A stretch of 47,554 bases of DNA from Oscillibacter sp. (lineage in GTDB: Bacteria > Bacillota > Clostridia > Oscillospirales > Oscillospiraceae): NCBI GenBank assembly GCA_022797935.1, contig JAAWLO010000010.1:1-47554 (forward strand). The letters run 5' to 3'. The notes under the pieces are model-generated. The model was not told the origin of the DNA. It made no database searches and saw only the letters and a list, made by a program, of their open reading frames with translations. Both the position numbers and the translations under genes were made by a program. This document shows, one piece after another, positions 37,732 through 46,475 of the stretch. Positions within the stretch are counted from its first letter, which is position 1. Each line of letters starts with the position of its first letter.

Positions 37732-40185
37732 TTACTCCGCGGTGTTGCAGTCCGCGAAAATATTGAATCCCCGGTTCGCTTTGTTTTTCGCAAAAGCCTT
37801 CAGCAGCCAGCTGATCTCCTCCCGGGTCTGTTTATCATTTTTCGCCGCCAGCAGAATACGGTACCGGTAGCGATTGTTTACTTTTAAAATAGGCGCGGGC
37901 GCAGGACCCAGTATCTCCGCCGTTTCCGGTCCTGCCCCGGCATAGTACCGGCGCAATTCGTTCCGGACGCCTGCGGCAGCCCGCAAAACGCCTCCCTCGT
38001 CCATTCCAGAGACGGTAATGCAGAAGAGGTCCGCAAAAGGAGGATAGCGCCGCACACGCCGCATCTGAAGCTCGCTTTCATAAAACCGCGTGTAATTCTG
38101 CTGCGCGGCACATTGAATGACATCATTTTCCGGCGTGTAAGTCTGAATTACCGCCCGGCCGCTCTTGTCTCCCCGGCCAGCCCTTCCCACCACTTGAGTC
38201 AGCAGGCTGAAGGTCCGTTCCGCTGCCCGATAATGATCCAGATACAAAGAAAGGTCTGCCGCCAGAACGCCTACCAATGTCACATTCTCAAAGTCCAGGC
38301 CCTTGGCCACCATTTGTGTTCCCAATAAAATGGGAATCCGCTCTTTCTCGAAGCGCCGCAGCAGCACTTCATGCCCGCCTGCCGCCGTATCCGCATCCAT
38401 ACGCAGCACACCGGCCTCCGGAAAAAGCTCCGTCAGTTCCTCCTCCACCTTCTGTGTCCCTGTGCCGACCTGCTTCATGATGCCGCCGCACTGGGGACAT
38501 TTCTCCGGACGGTGTTGGGAATAGCCACAGTGGTGGCACATCAGCCGCTCATTGGCGGAATGGTATGTCAGCGGCACACTGCACCGGCAGCACTCCGGTA
38601 CATACCCGCACTCGCCGCACAACAGCATCCGGCTGTTTCCCCGGCGGTTCAAAAAAAGAATGCTCTGCTCCCCCCGCTCCAGATTCTGCGCCAGCTCCCG
38701 GCGCAAATCCGCTCCGATAAGGCCGGGATATCCGGCTTTGAGCTCCTGGCGCAGATCGGCAATGAGTACCTGAGGCAGATCTTGGTCGTTATAGCGCCGC
38801 CGCAGAAAAGCCTTATGGTAAACACCCGTTTCCGCCGCCCAGGCCGTTTCAATGGACGGCGTAGCAGAGCCCAAAAGCAGCAGCGCTTTATCCCGAGCGC
38901 AGAGATACTTGGCGATATCCCTTGTGTGGTATCGAGGCGGGTTTTCTGACTGATAGCTTCCCTCCTGCTCTTCGTCCAGGATAATCACACCCAGATTCTG
39001 CAAAGGCGCAAAAATTGCGGAACGAGTCCCCAGTACTACCTTCACCTCGCCCCGGCGGATGCGCTTCCACTGGTCATAACGCTCTGTCATGCGCAGAGAG
39101 CTGTGGAGCATAACCACATCCTTCCCAAAATATGAGGAAAATTTTCCCATAATCTGAGGCGTCAGCACAATTTCCGGAACCAGAACCATAGCCGTTTTGC
39201 CTTTTGTCAGTATTTCCTGAACCAGACGCAAATAGACCTGGGTCTTTCCGCTGCCGGTAACCCCCTGAAGCAGTGCCCCGGCAGCCTGTCCGCTCTCCGC
39301 CAGCGACAGCAGATGCGCAAACGCTGTCTGCTGTTCTTCACTGAGACAGATCGGAGGGCCGGGTTCTATGGTATCAGGTTGAGAGATACGCAGTTCTTCT
39401 GCCTCGGAAAAGACCAGCAATCCTGCCTTTTCCATGCTTCGCAGGGTCCGCATGGAAGCGCCTGTAAAGTAGGTAATTTCCCCACAGGCGGTCTTTCCGG
39501 CGGCGGCCAGAAGCTGTACCACCTCCCGCCGGACGGCGGCAGAGGATTTTTGCGTCAGCGCCAGCGCCTCTGCGGTGCTGACGGCCAGCTCTGCCATGCG
39601 GCGGGTTTTATCGGAGATCTTTCGCGCAGCCTCCGCCTCCCGCCAAACAACGCCCGCCTTCTCCAGTCCTCGGAGAGCTGCGGCCGCGGCATCCCCGCAA
39701 AGAGAGCGCAGACTCTCCAGCTCCGCCTTGCCGCCGGATTGAACCAAAGCCTCCAGCACTTCGCTTCCATGCCGAATCCCCTCTGCGGCAGCTCTGGCGG
39801 CGGCTGGGTCCAATTCCGCCTGAAGCCGCCAAATCTCTCGAATGCGATACCACAGCCCTGCGGGAAGAATGGCCTTCACTGCCTCAAACATTGTGCAAAA
39901 GTAGCGCTGGCGCATCCAGAGAGCTAGCGACAGACCGCTTTCGTCCAACACGGGTTCCTGGTCCAGCAAAGCGGCAATGGGCTTCAGACTGGGAATTTTG
40001 ACGTCCTCTCTCCGGCTCAGAATCACACCCTCCGACAGCCGGTTTCCCCGTCCAAAGGGCACGGTAACCCGCACACCAGGCAGCGCGTGCACCGACAGGA
40101 CCTCCGGCACCAGATAGTCATAAGGCTTATCAATGGCGTACGGCGCAGCACTGACCGCCACTTTTGCGATAGCTGCGGTTTCCAA
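37732..40185 (-). CDS. priA: primosomal replication helicase PriA, 817 aa
   Basis: Restarts stalled replication forks. It has Walker A GVTGSGKTQVY, DEEQEGSYQSE, GSATPS, a zinc region with eight cysteines (from CGECGYVPECCRC through CPQCGG) and helicase motifs V/VI (LLGTQMVAKGLDF, QVVGRAGRG). The frame begins with TTG 40185 two bases after rpoZ, without a clear ribosome site, so the true start may be slightly different. Confidence 0.95.
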   Translation of the reverse strand: METAAIAKVAVSAAPYAIDKPYDYLVPEVLSVHALPGVRVTVPFGRGNRLSEGVILSRREDVKIPSLKPIAALLDQEPVLDESGLSLALWMRQRYFCTMFEAVKAILPAGLWYRIREIWRLQAELDPAAARAAAEGIRHGSEVLEALVQSGGKAELESLRSLCGDAAAAALRGLEKAGVVWREAEAARKISDKTRRMAELAVSTAEALALTQKSSAAVRREVVQLLAAAGKTACGEITYFTGASMRTLRSMEKAGLLVFSEAEELRISQPDTIEPGPPICLSEEQQTAFAHLLSLAESGQAAGALLQGVTGSGKTQVYLRLVQEILTKGKTAMVLVPEIVLTPQIMGKFSSYFGKDVVMLHSSLRMTERYDQWKRIRRGEVKVVLGTRSAIFAPLQNLGVIILDEEQEGSYQSENPPRYHTRDIAKYLCARDKALLLLGSATPSIETAWAAETGVYHKAFLRRRYNDQDLPQVLIADLRQELKAGYPGLIGADLRRELAQNLERGEQSILFLNRRGNSRMLLCGECGYVPECCRCSVPLTYHSANERLMCHHCGYSQHRPEKCPQCGGIMKQVGTGTQKVEEELTELFPEAGVLRMDADTAAGGHEVLLRRFEKERIPILLGTQMVAKGLDFENVTLVGVLAADLSLYLDHYRAAERTFSLLTQVVGRAGRGDKSGRAVIQTYTPENDVIQCAAQQNYTRFYESELQMRRVRRYPPFADLFCITVSGMDEGGVLRAAAGVRNELRRYYAGAGPETAEILGPAPAPILKVNNRYRYRILLAAKNDKQTREEISWLLKAFAKNKANRGFNIFADCNTAE

Positions 40186-40187
40186 GG

Positions 40188-40403
40188 TTACGCTTCTTCA
40201 AGACCGGTACTCAACTCCCCGGCATTCAGCTTCCCGTCTGCCACCTCGTGGATGGCCAGCGTCACTGGCTTGTCGTCCAGGTGAATGTGCGAGTGCTCCG
40301 CCTCCTCAGCAATCTGGCGGGCCCGGCGGGCCACCACGTTCACCAGCATATAACGGTTTGGAATATAAGAATTCAGCTTGCTCATAGCGGGATACAGCAT
40401 CAT
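40188..40403 (-). CDS. rpoZ: RNA polymerase omega subunit, 71 aa
   Basis: MMLYPAMSKLNSYIPNRYML, then VVARRARQIAEEAE, is the omega pattern of short Firmicute subunits. It follows gmk by 40 bases and precedes priA by 2, the conserved order. In B. subtilis coaBC lies between rpoZ and priA; it is absent here. Confidence 0.9.
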   Translation of the reverse strand: MMLYPAMSKLNSYIPNRYMLVNVVARRARQIAEEAEHSHIHLDDKPVTLAIHEVADGKLNAGELSTGLEEA

Positions 40404-40443
40404 AACGAAATCGACATCCTTTCTGATCTTGAATGGGAACCCA

Positions 40444-41040
40444 TCAATTGCCGCTGATAATCTCCATGCGTTCCATGGACCGGCAGTGTTCCGCCGTCAT
40501 GATGGCATCCAGCTCCATGGCGGCATTCTCAATGGTATCGTTGATTACAAAGTAATGATATGCGCTGGCAGTCCGGCATTCCACCTTTGCCCGCAGCAGC
40601 CGTTTTTGAATTTTCTCCAGGCTGTCGGTGCCCCGGAGAGTCAGGCGGTGTTCCAGCTCCTCCCAACTGGGGGGCGCAATGAAGATGAGGATGGCATCCG
40701 GCCGCTTCTGGGCAATTTGCAGCGCACCCTGTACATCAATCTCCAAAATCACATCCCGCCCTTCTTCCATGGCGGAGTCCACAAAGCGCTTGGGGGTCCC
40801 GTAGAAATTGCCTACATATTCGGCGTATTCCAAGAACGCGTCCTGGGCAATCCACTCGTGAAATGTGTCCACATCCAGGAAGTGGTAATGCACACCGTTC
40901 TCCTCCCCAACCCGAGGCTGGCGGGTGGTGGCGGAAACAGAAATATAAACCTCTTTCCGTTTTTCCAGCAATGCTTTCAGCACGCTGCCCTTTCCCACTC
41001 CGGAAGGACCCGACACGATAAAAGTCTTTCCCTTTTTCAT
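40444..41040 (-). CDS. gmk: guanylate kinase, 198 aa
   Basis: Converts GMP to GDP with ATP. P-loop [14 protein letters not shown] at residues about 10-23, GVHYHFLD, and the GMP-binding Tyr/Arg region [13 protein letters not shown]. It overlaps remA by 4 bases. Usual length. Confidence 0.96.
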   Translation of the reverse strand: MKKGKTFIVSGPSGVGKGSVLKALLEKRKEVYISVSATTRQPRVGEENGVHYHFLDVDTFHEWIAQDAFLEYAEYVGNFYGTPKRFVDSAMEEGRDVILEIDVQGALQIAQKRPDAILIFIAPPSWEELEHRLTLRGTDSLEKIQKRLLRAKVECRTASAYHYFVINDTIENAAMELDAIMTAEHCRSMERMEIISGN

Positions 41041-41282
41041 ACTCCCTCTCTTTCTCCCACGCCAAATTTCTCCGGCGGCAGGGCTGACAAAATCACATGG
41101 TCGCTGTCCATGATAAAAATAGAGGCGGTTTTTCTCCCATAGGTGGCGTCAATCAGCATACCCCGTTCCCGGCTCTCCTGCGCCATGCGGCGAATCGGGG
41201 CGGAATCAGGGGAGACAATTGCCACAATCCGCTCTCTGGAGACGGCACTCCCAAAACCAATGTTGATAAACTCCATACTCAT
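41037..41282 (-). CDS. remA: RemA-family regulator (DUF370), 81 aa
   Basis: [12 protein letters not shown], then [20 protein letters not shown] and [21 protein letters not shown], is the RemA pattern. In B. subtilis RemA is a DNA-binding activator of biofilm matrix and osmoprotection genes. ATG 41282 overlaps the yicC stop; its ribosome site is weak, so translation is probably coupled. Confidence 0.92.
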   Translation of the reverse strand: MSMEFINIGFGSAVSRERIVAIVSPDSAPIRRMAQESRERGMLIDATYGRKTASIFIMDSDHVILSALPPEKFGVGEREGV

Positions 41283-42157
41283 TCAATATTCTGAACCTGT
41301 TCCCGCATCTTCTCTACCTCTGCCTTCAAGTTGACTACCACCTGAGCAATGGCCACGTCGCTGCTCTTGGAACCGATTGTATTGGACTCCCGGTTGATCT
41401 CCTGAATCAGGAAATCCATCTTCCGTCCCATAGGCTCACTGGAGGTCAGCATAGTCCGCATCTGCGCGACATGGCTGCGCAAACGGACGGTTTCCTCATC
41501 GACCGCAACCTTATCCGCGTAAATGGCCGCCTCCGTTAAAATCCGCTGGGGGTCAATGGTGACATTCTGGAGTACCTCCTGTATCCGGGCAGTGAGCTTA
41601 CGGCGGTATTCCGCCACCGTCTCTGGAGAACGGGCCTCCACTTCCCCGGTATAGCGCTCAATAGTGTCCAGGCGGTTTCCAATGTCCTCCGCCAGACGGG
41701 CCCCCTCCACACCCCGCATTTTATGGAACGCAGACAGTGCCTCATCCACTACGGCGCAAAGATCCGCTCCTACAGCCTCCAGATCTTCCTCCTCCTTGGT
41801 GACCGTAAGCACGTCCGGGAACCGGGCCAGCTGCTCAGGCGCGAGACGGAAGTCGCCAAGGCCACAGGCCTCTGCCAGCTCTTGCAGCGCAGCGGCGTAC
41901 TGGGCTGCAAGCTCCCGGTTCACAGCCACTTTGGTGCTGTCTGCGGCAGCTTCCACGGTGATGAACACATCCACTTTTCCCCGGGAAACCGACCGCTGCA
42001 CCCGCTGCCTGATGGCGTCTTCCGCAAAGATATACAGCCGGGGCATTTTTACTGTGCAGTCCAGATACCGGTTGTTGACGGCCCGTATCTCCACAGTAAT
42101 ATCCCGACTGTTTCTTGTCTCCCGCGCCCGGCCATAGCCTGTCATGCTTTTCACCAT
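41279..42157 (-). CDS. yicC: YicC/YloC-family endoribonuclease, 292 aa
   Basis: ATG 42157 follows GGGGAG; the frame to 42187 is an unlikely extension. It starts [11 protein letters not shown], the family hallmark, and ends with the DUF1732 part ([20 protein letters not shown]). E. coli YicC is an RNase that degrades a small RNA; the role in Clostridia is unknown. The order yicC-remA-gmk-rpoZ is conserved in Firmicutes. Confidence 0.93.
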   Translation of the reverse strand: MVKSMTGYGRARETRNSRDITVEIRAVNNRYLDCTVKMPRLYIFAEDAIRQRVQRSVSRGKVDVFITVEAAADSTKVAVNRELAAQYAAALQELAEACGLGDFRLAPEQLARFPDVLTVTKEEEDLEAVGADLCAVVDEALSAFHKMRGVEGARLAEDIGNRLDTIERYTGEVEARSPETVAEYRRKLTARIQEVLQNVTIDPQRILTEAAIYADKVAVDEETVRLRSHVAQMRTMLTSSEPMGRKMDFLIQEINRESNTIGSKSSDVAIAQVVVNLKAEVEKMREQVQNIE

Positions 42158-42193
42158 AAGGAATCTCCCCCTATCGTTGATTTTCATACTCCG

Positions 42194-42793
42194 TCAGATA
42201 AAGAAACACCATCCGCCATTGCAGCACACCGTATACAAACAGCACATGCTCAGACAGGGATTGGCGCACAGCGTTCCGCCGGAGTTTCCCCAAGGGCGGT
42301 AGGATGGCCCTCTGCGCATACGCTCCAGGGTCTGCCGGTACTCCGGATTGCCGGGCTCCATCTGGCAGGCGGTCTCGTAATACCGCAGAGCCTCATCCAT
42401 CCAGCCCCGGCGGAAGCAGACGGCTCCCCGAAGGAAATTCCACTCCGCGTTATGGTCGCTGTAATTATTCAGCAGCGCCTCTGCCCGGGCGATATCCCCC
42501 ATCTGAATGGAGATGCGGACCTGCTGGAGCACAGAGGAAGAGGACCCTCCGTATTGCTGCCAGCCGCCGGCCGTCCCTCCGGAACTGCCGGCCTGCCCGC
42601 CGCTGCCCCGGCGCTTGTTGATCTCCTCGTAGGCAGCATTGATTTCTTTCATTTTCTCCTGGGCCAAATCAGCCAGGGGATTGTCATGGTAGTTATCCGG
42701 GTGATATTTCCGGGCAAGGTCCCGGTACGCCCGTTTGACTTCCTCGTCGGCGGCGCTCTCCGGGATGCCGAGTACCTGATAGGGATCCTTCAT
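42194..42793 (-). CDS. J-domain protein with TPR-like part, 199 aa
   Basis: ATG 42793 follows AGGAG and overlaps the previous stop. Residues 1-65 are a J domain with the HPD motif (ARKYHPDNYHDNP), which stimulates Hsp70. After a Gly/Ser linker, residues about 105-165 look like TPR repeats (ARAEALLNNYSDHNAEWNFL). The end is Cys-rich and hydrophobic (CLSMCCLYTVCC), which might anchor it. Partner unknown. Confidence 0.88.
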   Translation of the reverse strand: MKDPYQVLGIPESAADEEVKRAYRDLARKYHPDNYHDNPLADLAQEKMKEINAAYEEINKRRGSGGQAGSSGGTAGGWQQYGGSSSSVLQQVRISIQMGDIARAEALLNNYSDHNAEWNFLRGAVCFRRGWMDEALRYYETACQMEPGNPEYRQTLERMRRGPSYRPWGNSGGTLCANPCLSMCCLYTVCCNGGWCFFI

Positions 42794-43695
42794 GTGCTTC
42801 TCTCCTGTGTTTCTCTCTCGGGAAGCGAGCTTCCCTTGTTTCTCCGCCTCCGGAAGGTACCATCCAGCACGGCCTTGCCTACGCGAAAGAGGCCGGAGTA
42901 TATCGTTTCCCGCAGAATTGGCGTCCAGACGCCAAAGTCCCATAGCTCAAAAGCGGCAGCCATCTGATAGACGGATTGGTCCAAGGTGGCTGCAAAGGCC
43001 TGTTTTGCCTCGGATGTCCATTGGCCATCCGGCAGTCCGTAACGAAGGGAAATGGGGTTATAGTTCGCGGATGCAGCGTCCTTCTTCAAGTCTTCCGCCG
43101 CGTCCACCAGATAAACCCAACGGCCCAGATGATACAGCATCTGCTCCAGTACCCGCCGGCGAACCGGATTTTCTATCTGCCGGGCCGCACCCTGAAGCAG
43201 CACAGCAAAGGTATCCGCTGCCCGGTCCATAGAAGGACAGTTTTCCCGCTCCAGAACCGCCAGCTGTTCCAACTGACAGCGGGTGCTTCGGTCAAAATCC
43301 GGCCGGACCTGTGCGGCTTTCCGGCAGGCGGACTCCAAAAAGGCGGAACCGCCCCGGTATTTCAGCCCCCGAAGCCAGCCATGGTCCTCCACCCCGTCCC
43401 ACAGCTGCCAGTAAGCCAGAATGACACTCTCGTCCGCCGCCAGCTCCAGAGCGGCGCAGGGCGCCAGATATTCCTGTCCATGGCGGGGATGGACCACACA
43501 GCGGCCCCGACGCCGCTCCCCCTCCTCCGGGTCAGAGAGAAGAATGGCCAAATACGTGAAATCGTAATTCAGAATCATCTGGGCCCTGGGCCCATAACGC
43601 CTGCCCAGCGTGTGGCACAGGCCGCAGTAGGCCCGGCGGAAGCGGTTCATCTCTTCTTCCGGCAAATCCTGGGGCGGGATGACATAGCCAAACAT
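42790..43695 (-). CDS. DUF5685 family protein, 301 aa
   Basis: ATG 43695 (MFGYVIPPQ) lies one base after the rseC stop. The N-terminal YCGLCHTLGRRYG and NYDFTYLAILLSD segments, and the WVYLVDAAEDLKKDAAS segment, are typical of this uncharacterised Firmicute family, often next to J-domain genes. It is helical, reminiscent of isoprenoid-synthase-like folds (Asp-rich VDAAEDLKKD), but no function is known. Confidence 0.85.
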   Translation of the reverse strand: MFGYVIPPQDLPEEEMNRFRRAYCGLCHTLGRRYGPRAQMILNYDFTYLAILLSDPEEGERRRGRCVVHPRHGQEYLAPCAALELAADESVILAYWQLWDGVEDHGWLRGLKYRGGSAFLESACRKAAQVRPDFDRSTRCQLEQLAVLERENCPSMDRAADTFAVLLQGAARQIENPVRRRVLEQMLYHLGRWVYLVDAAEDLKKDAASANYNPISLRYGLPDGQWTSEAKQAFAATLDQSVYQMAAAFELWDFGVWTPILRETIYSGLFRVGKAVLDGTFRRRRNKGSSLPERETQERST

Positions 43696-43696
43696 C

Positions 43697-44107
43697 TCAA
43701 AAGAGCCGGACGATGGTAAAGGACAATCCGCCCCTGGCCCGCAGGCGGCGGTCATACGCGATTGCCCCCAGAATTCCCAGGACAAAGCCCAATACCGCTG
43801 CGGTATACTGCACCGCTGTACTGGATGTCATCGCAAAGGCTCCCAGATACCCCACGAAAAACAGAACCACCGGAATCAAGTAGACCAAAGCCACAATCCG
43901 CAGAAGCTTCTTTGTGCTGCTCTCTACGACTACCTTCTGACCCGGCGCGGCTCCGATGGGATTCAGCGCCCTGGCCCGGACCGCCGCACCGGTGACGCCG
44001 CATCCGGCGCATTCCTCACAGTCGTGGCCGCAGGCGGACTTGCGGGGCACGGAAATTTCGGCATGACCGGCATCCAATATCCGCTCAACCGTTGCAATCT
44101 GTGTCAT
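43697..44107 (-). CDS. SoxR-reducing system/RseC family membrane protein, 136 aa
   Basis: The N-terminal cytosolic part has CGHDCEECAGCG, a cysteine cluster typical of RseC/MucC proteins. Two transmembrane helices follow (VALVYLIPVVLFFVGYLGAF and TAAVLGFVLGILGAIAY). Relatives serve Rnf-linked reduction in other bacteria; here it lies after cdaR and its role is unknown. Confidence 0.88.
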   Translation of the reverse strand: MTQIATVERILDAGHAEISVPRKSACGHDCEECAGCGVTGAAVRARALNPIGAAPGQKVVVESSTKKLLRIVALVYLIPVVLFFVGYLGAFAMTSSTAVQYTAAVLGFVLGILGAIAYDRRLRARGGLSFTIVRLF

Positions 44108-45456
44108 GACGGCTGCCCCTCCTCTTCTTCGTCAGGGAGTACGGTCCCCTCTTCCGGAGATTCCTCCTCGGAAGGGGTTGCCTCCCCCTCCCGGATGGTA
44201 ACCTGAACCTGATATTCGCCGCTGATTCCAATATCCCCGCCGCTGACCGCAACTTCCGCAGGAACGGTATACGTGCCGGAGGCATTGGAAAAGTCGCTCA
44301 AATCCACGGTAACGGTCACGTTCTCACCTGTAACAGCCGCAACATCCTTCTGGGTTCCGAAAATCCGCACCAACAGGCTCTCTGTCAGGGATTCTACCCG
44401 TTTCCCCTCCGCCAGATTCTTCCATTCAATATTCTCGGTCAAGACATCTGCGCTGGCCATATCTTTGAAGCGAATCCGCAGAGCCGCCCGGGTAACGCCG
44501 CTGAGATTCTGGCAGCCTTCCGGGAGTATGATGGGATAGTTGGTCGTTGTAAAGTTCTGGGACGCGCTGGTTCCCAGCTCCGACAGATCGTACTTATCCA
44601 GCCGCAATGTCTCCACGTTCTTCAGCTGCGTTGCATCACCGGAAACCGTAATGGTAGAGGGCTCAATGCGGTATTCCGTACTCCGGCGGCGGAAGCCGGG
44701 ACTCTCGACGAAGTCCACCACCAATTGCAGTTCCTTGGTGACAAAGACCGGCAGAGTGGCCTGGACCGTCTCCACGGAGGAATAGATGCCGGACTTGTCC
44801 AAAAGCTGGTCATTCTCCCCGTAGTACTGCACCTCCAGGTCCTGTACGACAGACTCTACCGCACTGTCGCCAATATCCAGCGTCACCTTGGCGTAGCGAA
44901 TCGGATCAATATCCTCCGCCTGCCCCTGCACCTCAATCTGCGTGTGGGACAGCTGGACCTGACCGGCGGAATAGCTTTCCGCCACGTTGCCCACCAGCTC
45001 ACAGCTGACGTCAATGGTCCGGCTGTACAGCTCCTGAATATTGACCGTGGCCATGCCGAAGCTGGCATTTTTTCTCTGAACGGTATTCACGTTGAATTTT
45101 GAGTCCGTGTAGCTGGTTACATAATTGATGCGCTGTTCTCCAGCGCTGGTGACGTCCTTCAGACTGGCCGTGACCCGAATTTGGGAACGGTCCAGATTGG
45201 CAAGCAGCCAGCGGGTGCTCTCCAGAGTCAGGTCTATGGTCTGATCGGTCCCCTCCTCTACCAGCATCAGGCCCCGGTCGGTCAGTGTGCTCTCGTAGGT
45301 GTACTCAATGGGAATGTCCTGATAATCCCAGGTTCTGGTTTGAGGCGTCTTGTTGGGCCCGCTTGTCAGGTCGGCATACAGCCAGATACCGGCGGCCACC
45401 AGGATGGACAGCAGCAGATAAATTACTTTGCGGCGGCCCGCTTTTTCCTTTTCCAC
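44104..45456 (-). CDS. cdaR: YbbR-domain regulator CdaR, 450 aa
   Basis: GTG 45456 lies one base after the cdaA stop and follows GGAGG at 8 bases, better than the upstream in-frame ATGs at 45483 and 45471. One transmembrane helix (VIYLLLSILVAAGIWLYADL, about residues 11-30), then four YbbR-like repeats outside the cell and an acidic C-terminal tail. CdaR binds and modulates the diadenylate cyclase CdaA. Confidence 0.92.
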   Translation of the reverse strand: MEKEKAGRRKVIYLLLSILVAAGIWLYADLTSGPNKTPQTRTWDYQDIPIEYTYESTLTDRGLMLVEEGTDQTIDLTLESTRWLLANLDRSQIRVTASLKDVTSAGEQRINYVTSYTDSKFNVNTVQRKNASFGMATVNIQELYSRTIDVSCELVGNVAESYSAGQVQLSHTQIEVQGQAEDIDPIRYAKVTLDIGDSAVESVVQDLEVQYYGENDQLLDKSGIYSSVETVQATLPVFVTKELQLVVDFVESPGFRRRSTEYRIEPSTITVSGDATQLKNVETLRLDKYDLSELGTSASQNFTTTNYPIILPEGCQNLSGVTRAALRIRFKDMASADVLTENIEWKNLAEGKRVESLTESLLVRIFGTQKDVAAVTGENVTVTVDLSDFSNASGTYTVPAEVAVSGGDIGISGEYQVQVTIREGEATPSEEESPEEGTVLPDEEEEGQPS

Positions 45457-45457
45457 G

Positions 45458-46330
45458 TCAGGCACCTCCATCCTTCTTGGCACGCAGCAGGCTCAGCAGG
45501 CTGAATTTCTGCTTTTCCGTCCCGGCCTCCTCCTGCGGAAGCAGTTCGTTCCGCAGGAGGTTATCCAGGGTCTCCGGCTTGAGATGCCGTTTCAGCATAC
45601 CGCCGGTGGCCACAGAGATGGAACCGGTCTCCTCTGACACAATGACCACCACCGCGTCAGAATTTTCGCTCATGCCGATGCCGGCCCGGTGCCGCATCCC
45701 CAGATCCCGGGAGAGGTTTACATTTTTACTCAGGGGCAGCATACAGCCCGCGCCCAGAATCCGGCCGTGGCGGACGATTACCGCGCCGTCGTGCATGGGG
45801 GCTTTGACGAAGAAAATGTTCTTCAAAAGCTCACTGGACACCGCCGCGTCCAACACCGTGCCGCTGCGGACCATGTCATCCAGCAGAATCTCCCGTTCAA
45901 ACACAATCAGCGCGCCCGTGCGGGACTGCGACATTTCCGAGCAGGCCAGCACCGTCTGCTCAATGGCCCGCTCCAGAGCGCTGGCATTTTCCGTCCGCGT
46001 GAAGAAGGCCAAAATCCGGCGGCTGCCCATCTCTTCCAGAATCCGGCGAATCTCCGGCTGAAAGAGGATAATCAGCGCCAGCACACCCCACTCTACCATC
46101 TGATTCATTAAATAATAGATACCGTTGAGGTGGCATAGGTAACTCAGCAGCAGTACAGCAAAGAAAACCAGCAAGCCTTTCAGCAGACTGGCGGCCTTCG
46201 TGGTCTGCACCAGGGTCAGCACTTTGTAAAGCGCAAACGCCATAATGGCAATATCCAGAACATCTGCCACCTCAAACAGCAGCAGATACCGGCCAACGAC
46301 AGAAAAAAACTCTGTCAACGTCACATTCAT
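45458..46330 (-). CDS. cdaA: diadenylate cyclase CdaA, 290 aa
   Basis: ATG 46330 follows AAAGGAA. Three transmembrane helices (residues about 15-95) precede the DisA_N cyclase domain with the DGA motif (PMHDGAVIVRHGRI) and RHR motif (LGMRHRAGIGMSE). It joins two ATP to make c-di-AMP, which controls potassium and osmotic balance. Usually followed by cdaR and glmM; glmM is not here. Confidence 0.96.
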   Translation of the reverse strand: MNVTLTEFFSVVGRYLLLFEVADVLDIAIMAFALYKVLTLVQTTKAASLLKGLLVFFAVLLLSYLCHLNGIYYLMNQMVEWGVLALIILFQPEIRRILEEMGSRRILAFFTRTENASALERAIEQTVLACSEMSQSRTGALIVFEREILLDDMVRSGTVLDAAVSSELLKNIFFVKAPMHDGAVIVRHGRILGAGCMLPLSKNVNLSRDLGMRHRAGIGMSENSDAVVVIVSEETGSISVATGGMLKRHLKPETLDNLLRNELLPQEEAGTEKQKFSLLSLLRAKKDGGA

Positions 46331-46409
46331 TTTCACCGTTCCTTTCTTTCCAGCCGTCCCCGGCCCGCTTTGAGAAAGGCCACAAAGCGTCAAGTCATGA
46401 ATACTTTAG

Positions 46410-46438
46410 ATTATATAGAAACTCCCGGTAAAATGCAA
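46410..46438 (-). promoter_or_regulatory. SigA promoter of the cdaA operon
   Basis: On the minus strand TTGCAT (46438-46433), 17 bases, TATAAT (46415-46410), about 80 bases before cdaA. It is the only strong promoter visible for the 18-gene run. Confidence 0.85.
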
Positions 46439-46475
46439 GGTGAAGCAATGGAAAATTCACGGACTATTCAGAAAA

